Origin: Micromonospora sp. HM5-17
GTDB lineage: Bacteria > Actinomycetota > Actinomycetes > Mycobacteriales > Micromonosporaceae
Direction of reading: 5' to 3'
Assembly (NCBI RefSeq): GCF_003762835.1
Contig: NZ_RJWA01000001.1
Location: forward strand, 992,001-1,056,000
Length of the DNA stretch: 64,000 nucleotides
Program-made: the position numbers and the translations under genes
Shown: in pieces, positions 36,356-47,773 of the stretch
How positions within the stretch are numbered: the stretch's first letter is position 1
Layout of the letters: the number at the start of each line of letters is the position of its first letter
The notes under the pieces: model-generated
What the model was told of the DNA's origin: nothing
The model's database searches: none
What the model saw: the letters and a program-made list of their open reading frames with translations, nothing else

Positions 36356-37570
36356 GTGGTGTGGCAGTCTCCACTGGTGCGTCTCGATCGGGTCTGGCTG
36401 CGGTACGGCCGTCGCGCGCCATGGGTACTGCGTGACGTCGACCTGGAACTCGGCCCCGGCCGCAGCGCGGTGGTGCTGGGGCGTAACGGTGTGGGGAAGT
36501 CGACGCTGTTGCAGCTGGCTGCCGGGGTGCTGACCCCGACCCGGGGGGCGGTCCGGGACCGACCCGCCACGGTCGGCTGGGTTCCCGAGCGGTTTCCCGG
36601 GGACCAGCCGCATACCGTCCGTCAGTACCTCACCGCGATGGGCAGCATCCGGGGGATCTCCGGTTCGGCCCTGACGCAGACGGTCGCGGACTGGACGGAA
36701 CGGCTGGGGCTGGCGGCGTACCTCGACGTACGGCTCTCCGCCCTCTCCAAGGGGACGGCGCAGAAGGTCGGACTCGCCCAGGCGCTGCTCCGGCCGCCGG
36801 ATCTGCTCATCCTCGACGAACCCTGGGAGGGACTGGACGGCCCGACCCGGGAGTTGGTGCCCGAACTGATCCGGGAGGTCCGCGAGGCCGGCGGCGCCGT
36901 CCTGGTCAGCGACCACCGGGGCGAGACGGTCCGGTTGCCCGACGCGGAGCAGTGGACGGTCGCCGACGGGTCCGTCTCGGTGGTGTTTCCGACGATCGCC
37001 GGGAGCGTCGCCCCCGGGGGGATCTCGGTGGTCGAGCTGGCGGTGCCGGCCTTCCGGGTGGCGGGCGTCGTCGCGGACCTGCGCGCCGCCGGTCACCAGG
37101 TGCTGCGGGTACGACCTCCCGAGCCGACGGATGGGGCGGCCGAGACGACGCCCGGCCCGGACGTGGGATCAGGGGAGGGACCGGCCGCGGTGGCCGAGTC
37201 CGGGGCACCCGCCGCCGGCGCGCCACCCGGGGCTGCCCCAACATCCGGTGCCCCCGTAGCCGTCGAGACCCCGGCCACCCCTGCTCCGCGCGCCGAGCCG
37301 GTATCTGCCGCTCCGGTCGCGCGCCCGGAGTCGGCGGGTGACCGGGCGCCGGGAACCGGCGGGACGCGCCCGGCGGGTACGCCGGAGGCGCCGGCTGCCT
37401 CGGCCGACACCGCGGGGCCCGCTCCGGGCGGGGCGACCCCGGCGGCCGGAGTGGTGTCGGCTGGCGGGGCGACGCCGGCCGCGCCGGTCGGCGTGGCGGG
37501 CGGGAGCCCGGCCGGGTCCGCCCCGCTGGTCGGGTCCGGCGACCGGAACGGCACTGGGGAGGCACAGTGA
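36356..37570 (+). CDS. ABC transporter ATP-binding protein with long disordered tail
   Basis: The ATPase domain covers residues 1-215: Walker A LGRNGVGKSTLL, a signature with altered sequence (LSKGTAQKVGLAQALL), Walker B LLILDEPWEGLDG and switch His in LVSDHRGE. About 150 Ala/Pro/Gly-rich residues follow, unusual for an ABC ATPase. Start GTG 36356 lies six bases after the T-run of the preceding terminator with no ribosome-binding site; GTG 36377 is an alternative. The stop overlaps the membrane-protein gene that follows. Substrate unknown. Confidence 0.85.
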   Translation: MVWQSPLVRLDRVWLRYGRRAPWVLRDVDLELGPGRSAVVLGRNGVGKSTLLQLAAGVLTPTRGAVRDRPATVGWVPERFPGDQPHTVRQYLTAMGSIRGISGSALTQTVADWTERLGLAAYLDVRLSALSKGTAQKVGLAQALLRPPDLLILDEPWEGLDGPTRELVPELIREVREAGGAVLVSDHRGETVRLPDAEQWTVADGSVSVVFPTIAGSVAPGGISVVELAVPAFRVAGVVADLRAAGHQVLRVRPPEPTDGAAETTPGPDVGSGEGPAAVAESGAPAAGAPPGAAPTSGAPVAVETPATPAPRAEPVSAAPVARPESAGDRAPGTGGTRPAGTPEAPAASADTAGPAPGGATPAAGVVSAGGATPAAPVGVAGGSPAGSAPLVGSGDRNGTGEAQ

Positions 37571-38250
37571 TCGCGATGGTCCGGATGCGGCTGGGCGGCT
37601 TCGTGCGGACCGCCCGGGCGGTCCCGCCCCTGGTCGCGGGACTCGTGGCCCTCGTCGTCCTGCACGGCGGCGCCGGGGCGGAGGCGGCCGAGGCGTACGG
37701 CGTCTCGGCGGTGGTCCTCTTCCCGATCCTGGCCTGGCAGACCAAGCTCCTGTTGGACACCGAGCCCGACACGCAGCGTCGCCTCGTGGCGGTCGCGGCC
37801 GGGCGCCGGTCGGAGTTCGTCGGCGGGCTGCTCGCCGCCGGCGTGGTCGGGGTGGCGTTGATCCCGCTCGCCCTCGCCGTGCCCTGGCTGGTCGGCGGGG
37901 TGACCGCTCCGGTGCGTGCGGGTGAGCTGGGAGTCGGGCTGGCGATCGGACTGTGGGCACACCTGCTCGCCCTGCCCGCGGCCGTGGGGCTTGGCGCGCT
38001 GGCCAGCCGGGCGGCGGTGACCAGCCCGCTGTACGGGGTGGTGATCCTGGTCTGCGGCGTCGTCGGTGTCTTCGTCTTCGGTCTGCGGGACTCCGTGGTT
38101 CCCTGGCTGGTGCCGCCGGTGCTGGCGGTCGCCCGGGCGAGCGCCGCCGGGCCGACCGGGGCGGAGATCGCGCTGCTGACCGGGCACGCGCTGCTCTGGA
38201 GCGCGGTGGCGATCGCGGGTTACGCCGGGTTGCGGCGGCGGCGGGCGTGA
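37567..38250 (+). CDS. ABC transporter membrane protein, unknown substrate
   Basis: A 227-residue integral membrane protein with about six hydrophobic helices, beginning at GTG 37567, which overlaps the ATPase stop (GTGA). It is probably the permease partner of that ATPase. The pattern is ABC-2-like but no diagnostic motif is clear. The pair is inserted between rplA and the L10 leader. Confidence 0.75.
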   Translation: MIAMVRMRLGGFVRTARAVPPLVAGLVALVVLHGGAGAEAAEAYGVSAVVLFPILAWQTKLLLDTEPDTQRRLVAVAAGRRSEFVGGLLAAGVVGVALIPLALAVPWLVGGVTAPVRAGELGVGLAIGLWAHLLALPAAVGLGALASRAAVTSPLYGVVILVCGVVGVFVFGLRDSVVPWLVPPVLAVARASAAGPTGAEIALLTGHALLWSAVAIAGYAGLRRRRA

Positions 38251-38307
38251 CGTGGGGCACCCGGGGTGATTTGGTCGTCACCCGGGCCGTGCCGTAGGCT
38301 TTAACCT

Positions 38308-38405
38308 CGGCCAAGCCTGCTTGGCCGAAGTCATCACCCAGAGACCGCTGGTCACCGTGCCTCGGCACGGTCGAAGGTCCCGTTTCACGGGCGGCCCGCG
38401 CAGGG
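38308..38405 (+). ncRNA. ribosomal protein L10 leader RNA
   Basis: The leader upstream of rplJ holds hairpin CGGCCAAG/CTTGGCCG (38308-38327), then AGACCGCTGGTCACCGTG and CACGGTCGAAGGTCCC, and ends GCCCGCGCAGG. This order matches the L10 leader, which L10(L12)4 binds to repress rplJ-rplL. The boundaries are approximate. Confidence 0.75.
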
Positions 38406-38446
38406 AGAGACGGTAGCGTGCCGGATCATGCTCGCGTGATCCCTCT

Positions 38447-38480
38447 CGCCCCGTGCGCCCTGCGCCGGGGCGTTTCTCGT
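38447..38480 (+). promoter_or_regulatory. possible attenuator in the rplJ leader
   Basis: CGCCCCG (38447-38453) pairs with CGGGGCG (38466-38472), followed by TTTCTCGTT. Placed between the L10 leader and rplJ, it could terminate transcription in part and so set the ratio of leader to coding RNA. Confidence 0.5.
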
Positions 38481-38574
38481 TGTGGCGGAGCTGTCGACAC
38501 CCCGAAGCCCGATCACGCCGGACGGCCGATCGGCCTCGACGGTGATCAGCCTGGAGCAACGAGAGAGGAGGGAC

Positions 38575-39114
38575 ATGGCGGACAAGCCGGTTCGGGCCGA
38601 CAAGGCCACCGCCGTCGCCGAACTCACCGAGCACTTCCGCAAGGCGGAAGCGACGGTGCTGACCGAGTACCGCGGGTTGACGGTCGCCCAGCTGACCCAG
38701 TTGCGTCGCTCGCTCGGTCGGGAGACCACCTACGCGGTGGCGAAGAACACGCTGGCCAAGCGCGCCGCGGCGGAGGCGGGCATCACCGGCCTCGACGAGC
38801 TGTTCACCGGTCCTACCGCGCTGACCTTCGTCTCCGGTGACGTGGTCGAGGCGGCGAAGGGTCTGCGGGAGTTCGCGAAGGCCAACCCGAAGCTCGTCAT
38901 CAAGGGCGGGATCTTCGAGGGCCGGGCGATCACCGCGGACGACGTCAACAAACTCGCCGACCTCGAGTCCCGTGAGGTGCTGCTGGCCAAGCTGGCCGGC
39001 GCGATGAAGGGCAACCTGAGCAAGGCCGCCGCGCTGTTCCAGGCGCCGCTGGCGAAGACCGCCCGCCTGGCGGCTGCCCTGCAGGAGAAGCGTGAGAAGG
39101 AGGGGCAGGCCTGA
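38575..39114 (+). CDS. rplJ: 50S ribosomal protein L10
   Basis: A 179-residue stalk base protein that carries L7/L12 dimers and represses its own operon through the leader RNA. Signatures: [35 protein letters not shown] and [20 protein letters not shown]. Start ATG 38575 with GAGAGGAGGG upstream; in-frame sequence upstream to 38482 is leader, not protein. rplL follows after 60 bases. Confidence 0.97.
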   Translation: MADKPVRADKATAVAELTEHFRKAEATVLTEYRGLTVAQLTQLRRSLGRETTYAVAKNTLAKRAAAEAGITGLDELFTGPTALTFVSGDVVEAAKGLREFAKANPKLVIKGGIFEGRAITADDVNKLADLESREVLLAKLAGAMKGNLSKAAALFQAPLAKTARLAAALQEKREKEGQA

Positions 39115-39174
39115 GACGGCCGGCCTCGGCGTACCCCGATATTCGTGTGACAAGGTAAGGAAAGGACGCCAGAC

Positions 39175-39564
39175 ATGGCGAAGCTCAGCACCCAGGAGCT
39201 GCTCGACGCGTTCAAGGAGATGACGCTGATCGAGCTCTCGGAGTTTGTGAAGCAGTTCGAGGAGACCTTCGAGGTCACCGCCGCCGCGCCGGTGGCGATG
39301 GTCCAGGGCGGCGGCGGCCCGGCTGCCCCGGCCGCCGAGGCCGAGCCGGAGAAGGACGAGTTCGACGTCATCCTCGAGGCCGACGGTGGCAAGAAGATCC
39401 AGGTCATCAAGGTCGTGCGCGAGCTGACCGGCCTGGGTCTGAAGGAGGCCAAGGACCTGGTCGAGGGTGCTCCGAAGCCGGTCCTGGAGAAGGTCAACAA
39501 GGAGACCGCCGACAAGGCCAAGGCGAAGCTCGAGGGCGAGGGCGCGAAGGTCACCCTCAAGTAA
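39175..39564 (+). CDS. rplL: 50S ribosomal protein L7/L12
   Basis: A 129-residue stalk protein that recruits translation factors. N-terminal dimer domain ([20 protein letters not shown]), an Ala/Gly/Pro hinge (about 40-55), and the C-terminal factor-binding domain ([20 protein letters not shown]). ATG 39175 with AAGGAAAGGA upstream. Confidence 0.98.
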   Translation: MAKLSTQELLDAFKEMTLIELSEFVKQFEETFEVTAAAPVAMVQGGGGPAAPAAEAEPEKDEFDVILEADGGKKIQVIKVVRELTGLGLKEAKDLVEGAPKPVLEKVNKETADKAKAKLEGEGAKVTLK

Positions 39565-39698
39565 CTCGGACCGTCGAGTCCTCCCGGGCCCGCGCGGTGG
39601 TGGCGTCCCGGCGCCGCCGACCGGGGCCGTGGCCGCCGTCACGAGGCCGGGAGGGTGGTCGTGCCGGTTCGAGTGAGCTGACACACAGCACAGCGCCG

Positions 39699-39735
39699 AC
39701 GGGCGGCGATCTGGCAACAGGTCGCCGCCCGTTTT
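39699..39735 (+). terminator. terminator of the rplJ-rplL operon
   Basis: An 11-bp stem ACGGGCGGCGA/TCGCCGCCCGT (39699-39709 with 39722-39732), a 12-base loop, then TTT: an intrinsic terminator 135 bases after rplL. Confidence 0.85.
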
Positions 39736-39773
39736 CGTCCGTTGATGGCCGGCATCCACCGATGATCAGCGCT

Positions 39774-39803
39774 TTGACCAGACCGGCGGTCGGGGGCTAA
39801 GGT
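39774..39803 (+). promoter_or_regulatory. possible distal rpoB promoter
   Basis: TTGACC, an 18-nt spacer and TAAGGT, about 420 bases before rpoB. Confidence 0.45.
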
Positions 39804-40066
39804 CCCGGAGGCGCTGCGTCATGGGACCGGCGGGCCCAAAGAGGTTGCCCGACCCGGGTATCAACCCTTGACGCGGCACGAAGCGGCAGGCACGCTGACA
39901 ACAGCAAGACCTTCCGCGCTTGCGACGGCCGACACCTGGGTAGGAGCGGCGGCACCACCGGCCGCTGACTGTGGCCTAGCGGGATGCGTACGGGACGGGT
40001 AAGCGCCGTTGAGCGCAGCCGGCCGAGGGCTGGCGACACGTTGTCCGGCGCCCCGCCGTGGTGGCC

Positions 40067-40095
40067 TGGACAGCGGTTAGCCGCTCGGCTACACT
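40067..40095 (+). promoter_or_regulatory. main rpoB promoter
   Basis: TGGACA, a 17-nt spacer and TACACT match the housekeeping sigma consensus closely. The predicted start near 40102 gives a leader of about 120 bases before the TTG start. Confidence 0.7.
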
Positions 40096-40223
40096 GCTAG
40101 TTTGCGCTGCCTTCCGACTTGACCCCTGCTCGGAATGTCCCATTTTGGGCGTTTCTAGTGGGGTCATTGGAGTGCACGCATAACAGCCGCATCTAGCAGC
40201 ACCGGTCCTCGGAAGGACGCATC

Positions 40224-43200
40224 TTGGCAGCTTCCCGCCCTGCGAAGACCAGTCGTACGTCGAGCGCTTTCGCGCCCCGCCGAATCTCCTTCGGCAGGAT
40301 CACCGAACACCTCGAGGTCCCCAACCTCCTTGCCATCCAGAACGAGTCCTTCGACTGGCTGATCGGCAACGAGGCTTGGCAGGGCCGGTCGGCCGACGAC
40401 CCGCACGCTCGATCGGGTCTCGCTGAGATTCTCGACGAGATCAGTCCCATTGAGGACTTCTCCGGCACGATGTCGCTCTCGTTCTCCTCGCCGCGCTTCG
40501 ACGAGGTCAAGGCCTCGATCGAGGAGTGCAAGGAGAAGGACCTGACCTACTGCGCGCCGCTCTTCGTGACCGCGGAGTTCACCAACAACACCACCGGCGA
40601 GATCAAGAGCCAGACGGTGTTCATGGGTGACTTCCCGATGATGACGCCGAAGGGCACCTTCATCATCAACGGCACCGAGCGCGTCGTGGTCAGCCAGCTC
40701 GTCCGGTCCCCGGGCGTCTACTTCGACAAGCAGCCGGACAAGACCTCCGACCGCGACCTCTCCAGTGTGAAGGTCATCCCGAGCCGGGGTGCCTGGCTGG
40801 AGTTTGATATCGACAAGCGCGACACCGTCGGTGTCCGTATCGACCGCAAGCGCCGGCAGGCCGTCACCGTCCTGCTCAAGGCGATCGGCTGGACCAACGA
40901 GCAGATCCGCGAGCGGTTCGGCTGGTCCGAGCTGATGATGACGACCCTGGAGAAGGACCACATCGCCGGGGCGGACGAGGCGCTGCTCGACATCTACCGC
41001 AAGCTGCGGCCGGGCGAGCCACCGACGCGGGAGAACGCCCAGACGCTGCTCGACAACCTCTTCTTCAACCCGAAGCGGTACGACCTGGCCAAGGTCGGGC
41101 GCTACAAGTTCAACAAGAAGCTCGGGATCGACGTACCGATCACCACCGGCATCCTGACCGAGGACGACATCGTCGCCACGGTCGAGTACCTCTGCCGGCT
41201 GCACGCCGGTGAGGAGGGCTACGAGCCCGACGACATCGACCACTTCGGCAACCGCCGGCTGCGTACCGTGGGCGAGCTGATCCAGAACCAGATCCGGGTC
41301 GGCCTCTCCCGGATGGAGCGGGTCGTCCGCGAGCGGATGACCACCCAGGACGTCGAGGCGATCACGCCGCAGACCCTGATCAACATCCGCCCGGTGGTGG
41401 CGGCGATCAAGGAGTTCTTCGGTACGTCGCAGCTCTCGCAGTTCATGGACCAGACCAACCCGCTGGCGGGTCTCACCCACCGCCGCCGGCTGAGCGCGCT
41501 CGGCCCCGGCGGTCTGTCCCGGGAGCGGGCCGGCTTCGAGGTCCGGGACGTGCACCCGTCGCACTACGGCCGGATGTGCCCGATCGAGACGCCGGAAGGC
41601 CCCAACATCGGCCTGATCGGTGCGCTCTCCACCTTCGCCCGGGTCAATCCGTTCGGCTTCATCGAGACGCCGTACCGGAAGGTCGTGGACGGCCGGGTCA
41701 CCGACCAGATCGACTACCTGACCGCGGACGAGGAGGACCGGTACGTCCTGGCCCAGGCGAACGCGCCGCTGACCAGCGACGGCCGCTTCGCCGAGGACCG
41801 GGTGCTGGTCCGCCGGAAGGGCGGCGAGGTCGACTTCGTCGCGCCGTCCGCCGTCGACTACATGGACGTCTCGCCGCGGCAGATGGTCTCCGTCGCGACG
41901 GCCATGATTCCGTTCCTGGAGCACGACGACGCCAACCGGGCCCTGATGGGCGCCAACATGCAGCGCCAGGCGGTCCCGCTGATCAAGGCCGAGGCGCCGC
42001 TGGTCGGCACCGGCATGGAGTACCGGGCCGCGGTCGACGCCGGTGACGTGGTGGTGGCCGAGGTCGGTGGCGTGGTCGAGGACCTCTGCGCCGACTACAT
42101 CACCATCCACCAGGACGACGGCCACCGGCGGACGTACCTGCTGCACAAGTTCCGTCGTTCGAACGCCGGCTCCTGCGTCAACCAGAAGCCGATCGTCTTC
42201 GAGGGGGACCGGGTCGAGGCCGGCCAGGTCATCGCGGACGGGCCGTGCACCGACAAGGGCGAGATGGCGCTCGGGCGGAACCTGCTCGTCGCCTTCATGC
42301 CCTGGGAGGGCCACAACTACGAGGACGCGATCATCCTGTCGCAGCGCCTCGTCCAGCAGGACATCCTCACCTCGATCCACATCGAGGAGCACGAGGTCGA
42401 CGCGCGGGACACCAAGCTGGGGCCGGAGGAGATCACCCGCGACATCCCGAACGTCAGCGAGGAGATGCTCGCCGACCTCGACGAGCGCGGCATCATCCGG
42501 ATCGGCGCCGAGGTGGTGACCGGGGACATCCTGGTCGGCAAGGTCACCCCCAAGGGTGAGACCGAGCTGACCCCGGAGGAACGGCTGCTCCGTGCGATCT
42601 TCGGTGAGAAGGCCCGGGAGGTCCGGGACACCTCGCTGAAGGTGCCGCACGGCGAGACCGGCACGGTGATCGGTGTACGGACCTTCTCGCGGGAGGACGG
42701 CGACGAGCTGCCGCCGGGCGTCAACGAGCTGGTCCGGGTCTACGTGGCGCAGAAGCGGAAGATCCAGGACGGTGACAAGCTCGCCGGTCGGCACGGCAAC
42801 AAGGGGGTCATCTCCAAGATCCTGCCGGTCGAGGACATGCCGTTCCTGGAGGACGGCACGCCGGTCGACATCGTGCTCAACCCGCTCGGTGTGCCGAGCC
42901 GGATGAACATCGGCCAGGTCCTGGAAACCCACCTCGGTTGGGTAGCCAAGACCGGGTGGAAGGTCGTGGGCGACGACGCGGACTGGAAGCGAGCGCTGCG
43001 CGCGATCGACGCCCACGAGGCCGAACCGGACACCAACGTGGCGACGCCGGTCTTCGACGGCGCCCGCGAGGAGGAGATCGCCGGTCTGCTCGAGTCGACG
43101 CTGCCCAACCGCGACGGCAAGCAGTTGATCGGGCGTAGCGGCAAGGCGCGGCTCTTCGACGGCCGTTCCGGCGAGCCGCTGCCGGACCCGATCGCGGTCG

Positions 43201-43655
43201 GCTACATCTACATCCTCAAGCTGAACCACCTGGTCGACGACAAGATCCACGCTCGGTCGACCGGCCCGTACTCGATGATCACTCAGCAGCCGCTGGGTGG
43301 TAAGGCGCAGTTCGGTGGCCAGCGGTTCGGCGAGATGGAGTGCTGGGCGATGCAGGCGTACGGCGCCGCGTACGCCCTGCAGGAGCTGTTGACGATCAAG
43401 TCCGACGACGTGTTGGGCCGGGTCAAGGTCTACGAGGCGATCGTCAAGGGCGAGAACATCCCGGAACCGGGCATCCCGGAGTCCTTCAAGGTGCTGCTCA
43501 AGGAGCTGCAGTCGCTGTGCCTCAACGTTGAGGTGCTCTCCAGCGACGGTGTGGCTCTGGAGATGCGCGAGACCGACGACGAGGTCTTCCGGGCTGCGGA
43601 GGAACTCGGTATCGACCTGTCCCGGCGCGAGCCGAGCTCGGTCGAAGAGGTGTAA
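40224..43655 (+). CDS. rpoB: RNA polymerase subunit beta
   Basis: Catalytic beta subunit, 1143 residues. The rifampicin-binding region (about residues 400-430) reads [20 protein letters not shown] then LSALGPGGL, with the usual sensitive-type residues (Asp, His, Ser at the main resistance positions). Further blocks: [35 protein letters not shown], and [20 protein letters not shown]. The start is TTG 40224, with GGAAGGA seven bases upstream. rpoC follows after 137 bases that contain a hairpin repeat. Confidence 0.98.
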   Translation: MAASRPAKTSRTSSAFAPRRISFGRITEHLEVPNLLAIQNESFDWLIGNEAWQGRSADDPHARSGLAEILDEISPIEDFSGTMSLSFSSPRFDEVKASIEECKEKDLTYCAPLFVTAEFTNNTTGEIKSQTVFMGDFPMMTPKGTFIINGTERVVVSQLVRSPGVYFDKQPDKTSDRDLSSVKVIPSRGAWLEFDIDKRDTVGVRIDRKRRQAVTVLLKAIGWTNEQIRERFGWSELMMTTLEKDHIAGADEALLDIYRKLRPGEPPTRENAQTLLDNLFFNPKRYDLAKVGRYKFNKKLGIDVPITTGILTEDDIVATVEYLCRLHAGEEGYEPDDIDHFGNRRLRTVGELIQNQIRVGLSRMERVVRERMTTQDVEAITPQTLINIRPVVAAIKEFFGTSQLSQFMDQTNPLAGLTHRRRLSALGPGGLSRERAGFEVRDVHPSHYGRMCPIETPEGPNIGLIGALSTFARVNPFGFIETPYRKVVDGRVTDQIDYLTADEEDRYVLAQANAPLTSDGRFAEDRVLVRRKGGEVDFVAPSAVDYMDVSPRQMVSVATAMIPFLEHDDANRALMGANMQRQAVPLIKAEAPLVGTGMEYRAAVDAGDVVVAEVGGVVEDLCADYITIHQDDGHRRTYLLHKFRRSNAGSCVNQKPIVFEGDRVEAGQVIADGPCTDKGEMALGRNLLVAFMPWEGHNYEDAIILSQRLVQQDILTSIHIEEHEVDARDTKLGPEEITRDIPNVSEEMLADLDERGIIRIGAEVVTGDILVGKVTPKGETELTPEERLLRAIFGEKAREVRDTSLKVPHGETGTVIGVRTFSREDGDELPPGVNELVRVYVAQKRKIQDGDKLAGRHGNKGVISKILPVEDMPFLEDGTPVDIVLNPLGVPSRMNIGQVLETHLGWVAKTGWKVVGDDADWKRALRAIDAHEAEPDTNVATPVFDGAREEEIAGLLESTLPNRDGKQLIGRSGKARLFDGRSGEPLPDPIAVGYIYILKLNHLVDDKIHARSTGPYSMITQQPLGGKAQFGGQRFGEMECWAMQAYGAAYALQELLTIKSDDVLGRVKVYEAIVKGENIPEPGIPESFKVLLKELQSLCLNVEVLSSDGVALEMRETDDEVFRAAEELGIDLSRREPSSVEEV

Positions 43656-43666
43656 GGCGCGTGGCG

Positions 43667-43736
43667 GGTCTGGGGCGGTGCGACCCGCTCCGGGCGGTCA
43701 GGCGTGATCCCCGTACGGGTCACGCCGCCCCAGACC
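43667..43736 (+). repeat. dispersed hairpin repeat, copy 2 (rpoB-rpoC spacer)
   Basis: A perfect 12-bp outer stem GGTCTGGGGCGG/CCGCCCCAGACC (43667-43678 with 43725-43736) and an inner GACCCG/CGGGTC pairing enclose GGGCGGTCAGGCGTGATCCC (43692-43711), which is identical to 1299-1318. Being in the rpoB-rpoC transcript, it would fold as a long RNA hairpin and might affect stability or polarity. Confidence 0.7.
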
Positions 43737-43792
43737 TCCAGCCCCCGGTGAGCTAGCAGCGGCAGAACGACACGACACGAGGGACATATAAC

Positions 43793-46700
43793 GTGCTCGA
43801 CGTCAACTTCTTCGACGAGTTGCGGATTGGCCTCGCGACCGCCGACGACATCCGGCAGTGGTCGCACGGCGAGGTCAAGAAGCCTGAGACGATCAACTAC
43901 CGCACCCTCAAGCCGGAAAAGGACGGGCTCTTCTGCGAGAAGATCTTCGGTCCGCAGCGGGACTGGGAGTGCTACTGCGGTAAGTACAAGCGGGTCCGGT
44001 TCAAGGGCATCATCTGCGAGCGCTGCGGCGTCGAGGTGACCCGTTCCAAGGTCCGTCGTGAGCGGATGGGGCACATCGAGCTGGCGGCCCCGGTGACGCA
44101 CATCTGGTACTTCAAGGGCGTGCCGAGCCGGCTCGGCTACCTGCTCGACCTGGCGCCGAAGGATCTCGAAAAGATCATTTACTTCGCGTCGTACGTGGTG
44201 ACCAGCGTCGACACCGAGGCGCGGCAGCGCGACCTGCCCACCATCGAGAACGAGATCCTGGCCGAGAAGCGGCAGGCCGAGAACAGCCGCGACTCCGAGA
44301 TCGAGAAGCGGGCCGCCAAGCTCGAGGCCGACCTGGCCGAGCTGGAGGCCGAGGGTGCCAAGGCGGACGTCCGGCGCAAGGTCAAGGAGGCCGGCGAGCG
44401 CGAGATGCGCCAGATCCGCGACCGGGCGCAGCGCGAGATCGACCGTCTGGACGAGGTGCTGGAGACCTTCCGCAAGCTGGAGCCGAAGCAGCTGATCACC
44501 GACGAGCTGCTCTACCGGGAGCTGCGGGACCGGTTCGGCGAGTACTTCACCGGTGGGATGGGCGCCGAGGCGATCAAGGCGCTGGTCCAGAACCTGGACC
44601 TGGAGGCGGAGGCGGAGGGTCTCCGCGAGATCATCCGGACCGGCAAGGGGCAGCGGAAGATCCGGGCGCTCAAGCGGCTGAAGGTGGTCGCGGCGTTCCT
44701 CAACACCCGTAACTCGCCGCTCGGCATGGTGCTGGACTGCGTACCGGTGATCCCGCCGGACCTGCGCCCGATGGTGCAGCTCGACGGTGGCCGCTTCGCG
44801 ACCAGCGACCTGAACGACCTGTACCGCCGGGTGATCAACCGGAACAACCGGCTCAAGCGGCTGATCGACCTCGGCGCGCCCGAGATCATCGTCAACAACG
44901 AGAAGCGGATGCTCCAGGAGGCCGTCGACGCGCTGTTCGACAACGGCCGCCGCGGTCGTCCGGTCACCGGCCCGGGTAACCGGCCGCTGAAGTCGCTCTC
45001 GGACATGCTCAAGGGCAAGCAGGGCCGGTTCCGGCAGAACCTGCTGGGCAAGCGGGTCGACTACTCGGGCCGTTCCGTGATCGTGGTCGGTCCGCAGCTG
45101 AAGCTGCACCAGTGCGGTCTGCCCAAGCAGATGGCGCTGGAGCTGTTCAAGCCGTTCGTGATGAAGCGGCTGGTGGACCTCAACCACGCGCAGAACATCA
45201 AGTCCGCGAAGCGGATGGTCGAGCGGCAGCGGCCGGTCGTCTGGGACGTGCTGGAGGAGGTCATCGGCGAGCACCCGGTGCTGCTGAACCGGGCGCCGAC
45301 CCTGCACCGGCTCGGCATCCAGGCGTTCGAGCCGCAGCTGGTCGAGGGTAAGGCGATCCAGATCCACCCGCTCGTCTGCACCGCGTTCAACGCGGACTTC
45401 GACGGCGACCAGATGGCGGTGCACGTGCCGCTGTCGGCCGAGGCTCAGGCCGAGGCGCGGATCCTGATGCTCTCGTCGAACAACATCCTCAAGCCGGCCG
45501 ACGGCAAGCCGGTCACCATGCCCACCCAGGACATGGTCATCGGCCTCTACTACCTCACCCACCTGACCCCGGGTGAGGTGGGTGAGGGTCGGGTGTTCAG
45601 CTCGGACGCCGAGGCGCGGATGGCCTTCGACAACGGCGAACTCCACCTGCAGGCCCCGGTGAAGATCCGGCTGCGGGGGATCACCGAGGTCGACAACGGG
45701 CCCGGCGCGCCCCGGTGGACGCCGCCGGAGGGCTGGACCCCGGGCGATCCGATCACGGTGGAGACCACGCTGGGTCGGGTGCTGTTCAACGAGACCCTGC
45801 CGCAGGGCTACCGCTTCGTGAACTACGAGATCCGCAAGGGTCAGCTCTCCGCGATCGTCAACGACCTCGCCGAGCGGTACCCGAAGGTGGCCCTCGCCGC
45901 CACGCTCGACGGGCTCAAGGAGTCCGGTTTCCACTGGGCCACCTGGTCCGGCGTGACGATCGGCATGGAGGACGTCATCGCGCCGCCGCGCAAGCGGGAG
46001 ATCCTGGAGCGGTACGAGAAGGAAGCCGAGCGGATCGACAAGCAGTACCAGCGCGGTCTGATGACGCTCGAGGAGCGCCGCCTCGAGCTCATCGAGATCT
46101 GGACCAAGGCGAGCACCGAGGTCGCCAAGGACATGGAGAGCGCGCTGCCGCAGGAGAACCCGCTGTGGAAGATGATCAACTCGGGTGCCCGCGGTAACCT
46201 GCTCCAGCTCCGCCAGATCGCGGCGATCCGTGGCCTGGTGGCCAACCCCAAGGGTGAGATCATCCCGCGGCCGATCAAGGCCAGCTACCGGGAGGGCCTC
46301 TCCGTGCTGGAGTACTTCATCTCCACCCACGGTGCCCGGAAGGGTCTTGCCGACACCGCGCTGCGGACCGCCGACTCGGGTTACCTGACCCGCCGTCTGG
46401 TGGACGTGTCGCAGGACGTCATCATCCGCGAGGAGGACTGCGGCACCGACCGGGCGATCACGATGCCGATCGCCCAGAAGGTCGACGGCAAGCTGGTGGT
46501 GCACGAGCACGTGGAGACCGGCGTGCACGCCCGTACCCTGGCCGACGACATCAAGGGCCCCGACGGCAACCTGGTGGCGGAGCGGGGTGCGGACATCAAC
46601 TCGATCCTGGTCGACAAGATGATTGCCGCCGGCATCGACACGGTCCGGGTGCGCAGCGTTCTGACCTGCGAGTCGAAGCTGGGCGTCTGCGCCGCGTGCT

Positions 46701-47680
46701 ACGGCCGTTCGCTGCCGACCGGCAAGACCGTGGACGTCGGCGAGGCGGTTGGCATCATCGCCGCGCAGTCGATCGGTGAGCCGGGTACCCAGCTCACGAT
46801 GCGGACCTTCCACACCGGTGGTGTCGCGGGTGAGGACATCACCCAGGGTCTGCCCCGGGTCCAGGAGATCTTCGAGGCCCGGGTCCCGAAGGGCAAGGCG
46901 CCGATCGCCGAGAGCCCGGGCCGGATCCGGATCGAGGACGGCGAGCGGTCGCGGAAGATCATCATCGTGCCGGACGACGGCAGCGACGAGATCGTCCACG
47001 ACAAGATCTCCAAGCGGGTTCGGCTGCGGGTCCACGACGGGGATCACGTCGAGGTCGGCGAGAAGCTCACCGAGGGCACGATCGACCCGCACGAGCTGCT
47101 GCGGATCCTCGGCCCGCGGGCGGTCCAGGTCCACCTGACCCAGGAGGTGCAGGAGGTCTACCGGTCGCAGGGTGTGCTCATCCACGACAAGCACATCGAG
47201 ATCATCATCCGGCAGATGCTCAAGCGCGTGACGGTGATCGATTCGGGCTCCACCGAGTTCCTCCCCGGTGTGCTGGTTGACCGGGCGGTCTTCGAGGCGG
47301 AGAACCGCCGGCTCGTGGCCGAGGGCGGCGAGCCCGCTGCCGGGCGTCCGGTGCTGATGGGTATCACCAAGGCCTCGCTGGCCACCGACTCCTGGCTCTC
47401 GGCGGCCTCCTTCCAGGAGACCACCCGGGTGCTGACCGACGCGGCGATCAACGCGCGCAGCGACTCGCTCATCGGTCTCAAGGAGAACGTGATCATCGGT
47501 AAGCTCATCCCGGCCGGTACCGGCATCAGCAGGTACCGCAACATCCGGGTCGAGCCGACCGAGGAGGCGAAGGCCAAGGTCTACTCGATGACCGGCTACC
47601 CGGAGACCGACTACGGGTTCGGGCCGGCCAGCGGCCAGGCGGTGCCGCTGGACGACTTCGACTTCGGGTCGTACCGCTGA
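43793..47680 (+). CDS. rpoC: RNA polymerase subunit beta'
   Basis: Largest core subunit, 1295 residues. Zinc ribbon [20 protein letters not shown] near residue 60, an actinobacterial coiled insertion (about 150-240), active-site [12 protein letters not shown] around residue 535 (three Mg-binding Asp), trigger-loop region [20 protein letters not shown] and zinc cysteines in [20 protein letters not shown]. Start GTG 43793 with GAGGGA upstream. It is followed by a long terminator hairpin. Confidence 0.98.
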   Translation: MLDVNFFDELRIGLATADDIRQWSHGEVKKPETINYRTLKPEKDGLFCEKIFGPQRDWECYCGKYKRVRFKGIICERCGVEVTRSKVRRERMGHIELAAPVTHIWYFKGVPSRLGYLLDLAPKDLEKIIYFASYVVTSVDTEARQRDLPTIENEILAEKRQAENSRDSEIEKRAAKLEADLAELEAEGAKADVRRKVKEAGEREMRQIRDRAQREIDRLDEVLETFRKLEPKQLITDELLYRELRDRFGEYFTGGMGAEAIKALVQNLDLEAEAEGLREIIRTGKGQRKIRALKRLKVVAAFLNTRNSPLGMVLDCVPVIPPDLRPMVQLDGGRFATSDLNDLYRRVINRNNRLKRLIDLGAPEIIVNNEKRMLQEAVDALFDNGRRGRPVTGPGNRPLKSLSDMLKGKQGRFRQNLLGKRVDYSGRSVIVVGPQLKLHQCGLPKQMALELFKPFVMKRLVDLNHAQNIKSAKRMVERQRPVVWDVLEEVIGEHPVLLNRAPTLHRLGIQAFEPQLVEGKAIQIHPLVCTAFNADFDGDQMAVHVPLSAEAQAEARILMLSSNNILKPADGKPVTMPTQDMVIGLYYLTHLTPGEVGEGRVFSSDAEARMAFDNGELHLQAPVKIRLRGITEVDNGPGAPRWTPPEGWTPGDPITVETTLGRVLFNETLPQGYRFVNYEIRKGQLSAIVNDLAERYPKVALAATLDGLKESGFHWATWSGVTIGMEDVIAPPRKREILERYEKEAERIDKQYQRGLMTLEERRLELIEIWTKASTEVAKDMESALPQENPLWKMINSGARGNLLQLRQIAAIRGLVANPKGEIIPRPIKASYREGLSVLEYFISTHGARKGLADTALRTADSGYLTRRLVDVSQDVIIREEDCGTDRAITMPIAQKVDGKLVVHEHVETGVHARTLADDIKGPDGNLVAERGADINSILVDKMIAAGIDTVRVRSVLTCESKLGVCAACYGRSLPTGKTVDVGEAVGIIAAQSIGEPGTQLTMRTFHTGGVAGEDITQGLPRVQEIFEARVPKGKAPIAESPGRIRIEDGERSRKIIIVPDDGSDEIVHDKISKRVRLRVHDGDHVEVGEKLTEGTIDPHELLRILGPRAVQVHLTQEVQEVYRSQGVLIHDKHIEIIIRQMLKRVTVIDSGSTEFLPGVLVDRAVFEAENRRLVAEGGEPAAGRPVLMGITKASLATDSWLSAASFQETTRVLTDAAINARSDSLIGLKENVIIGKLIPAGTGISRYRNIRVEPTEEAKAKVYSMTGYPETDYGFGPASGQAVPLDDFDFGSYR

Positions 47681-47692
47681 CGGAACGCCTCG

Positions 47693-47732
47693 GGCGCCCC
47701 GTACGTCGTCACCCGACGACGTACGGGGCGCC
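47693..47732 (+). terminator. terminator of rpoBC
   Basis: A perfect 18-bp stem (47693-47710 with 47715-47732) and a four-base loop, 13 bases after the rpoC stop. Confidence 0.92.
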
Positions 47733-47773
47733 GTGCGTCTGGCGCAGGCCTGGCCGGTTTGTAGGCTGGGATC

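Larger units (their letters stand above)
39736..40223. other. upstream region of rpoB
   Basis: No coding region is supported. The stretch holds two candidate promoters and a long rpoB leader. Several short frames read across it but none has a ribosome-binding site or recognisable product. Confidence 0.5.

Noticed and set aside
40164-43250. Long minus-strand open frame opposite rpoB
   Set aside because: Antisense shadow of rpoB with low-complexity translation and no start signal.
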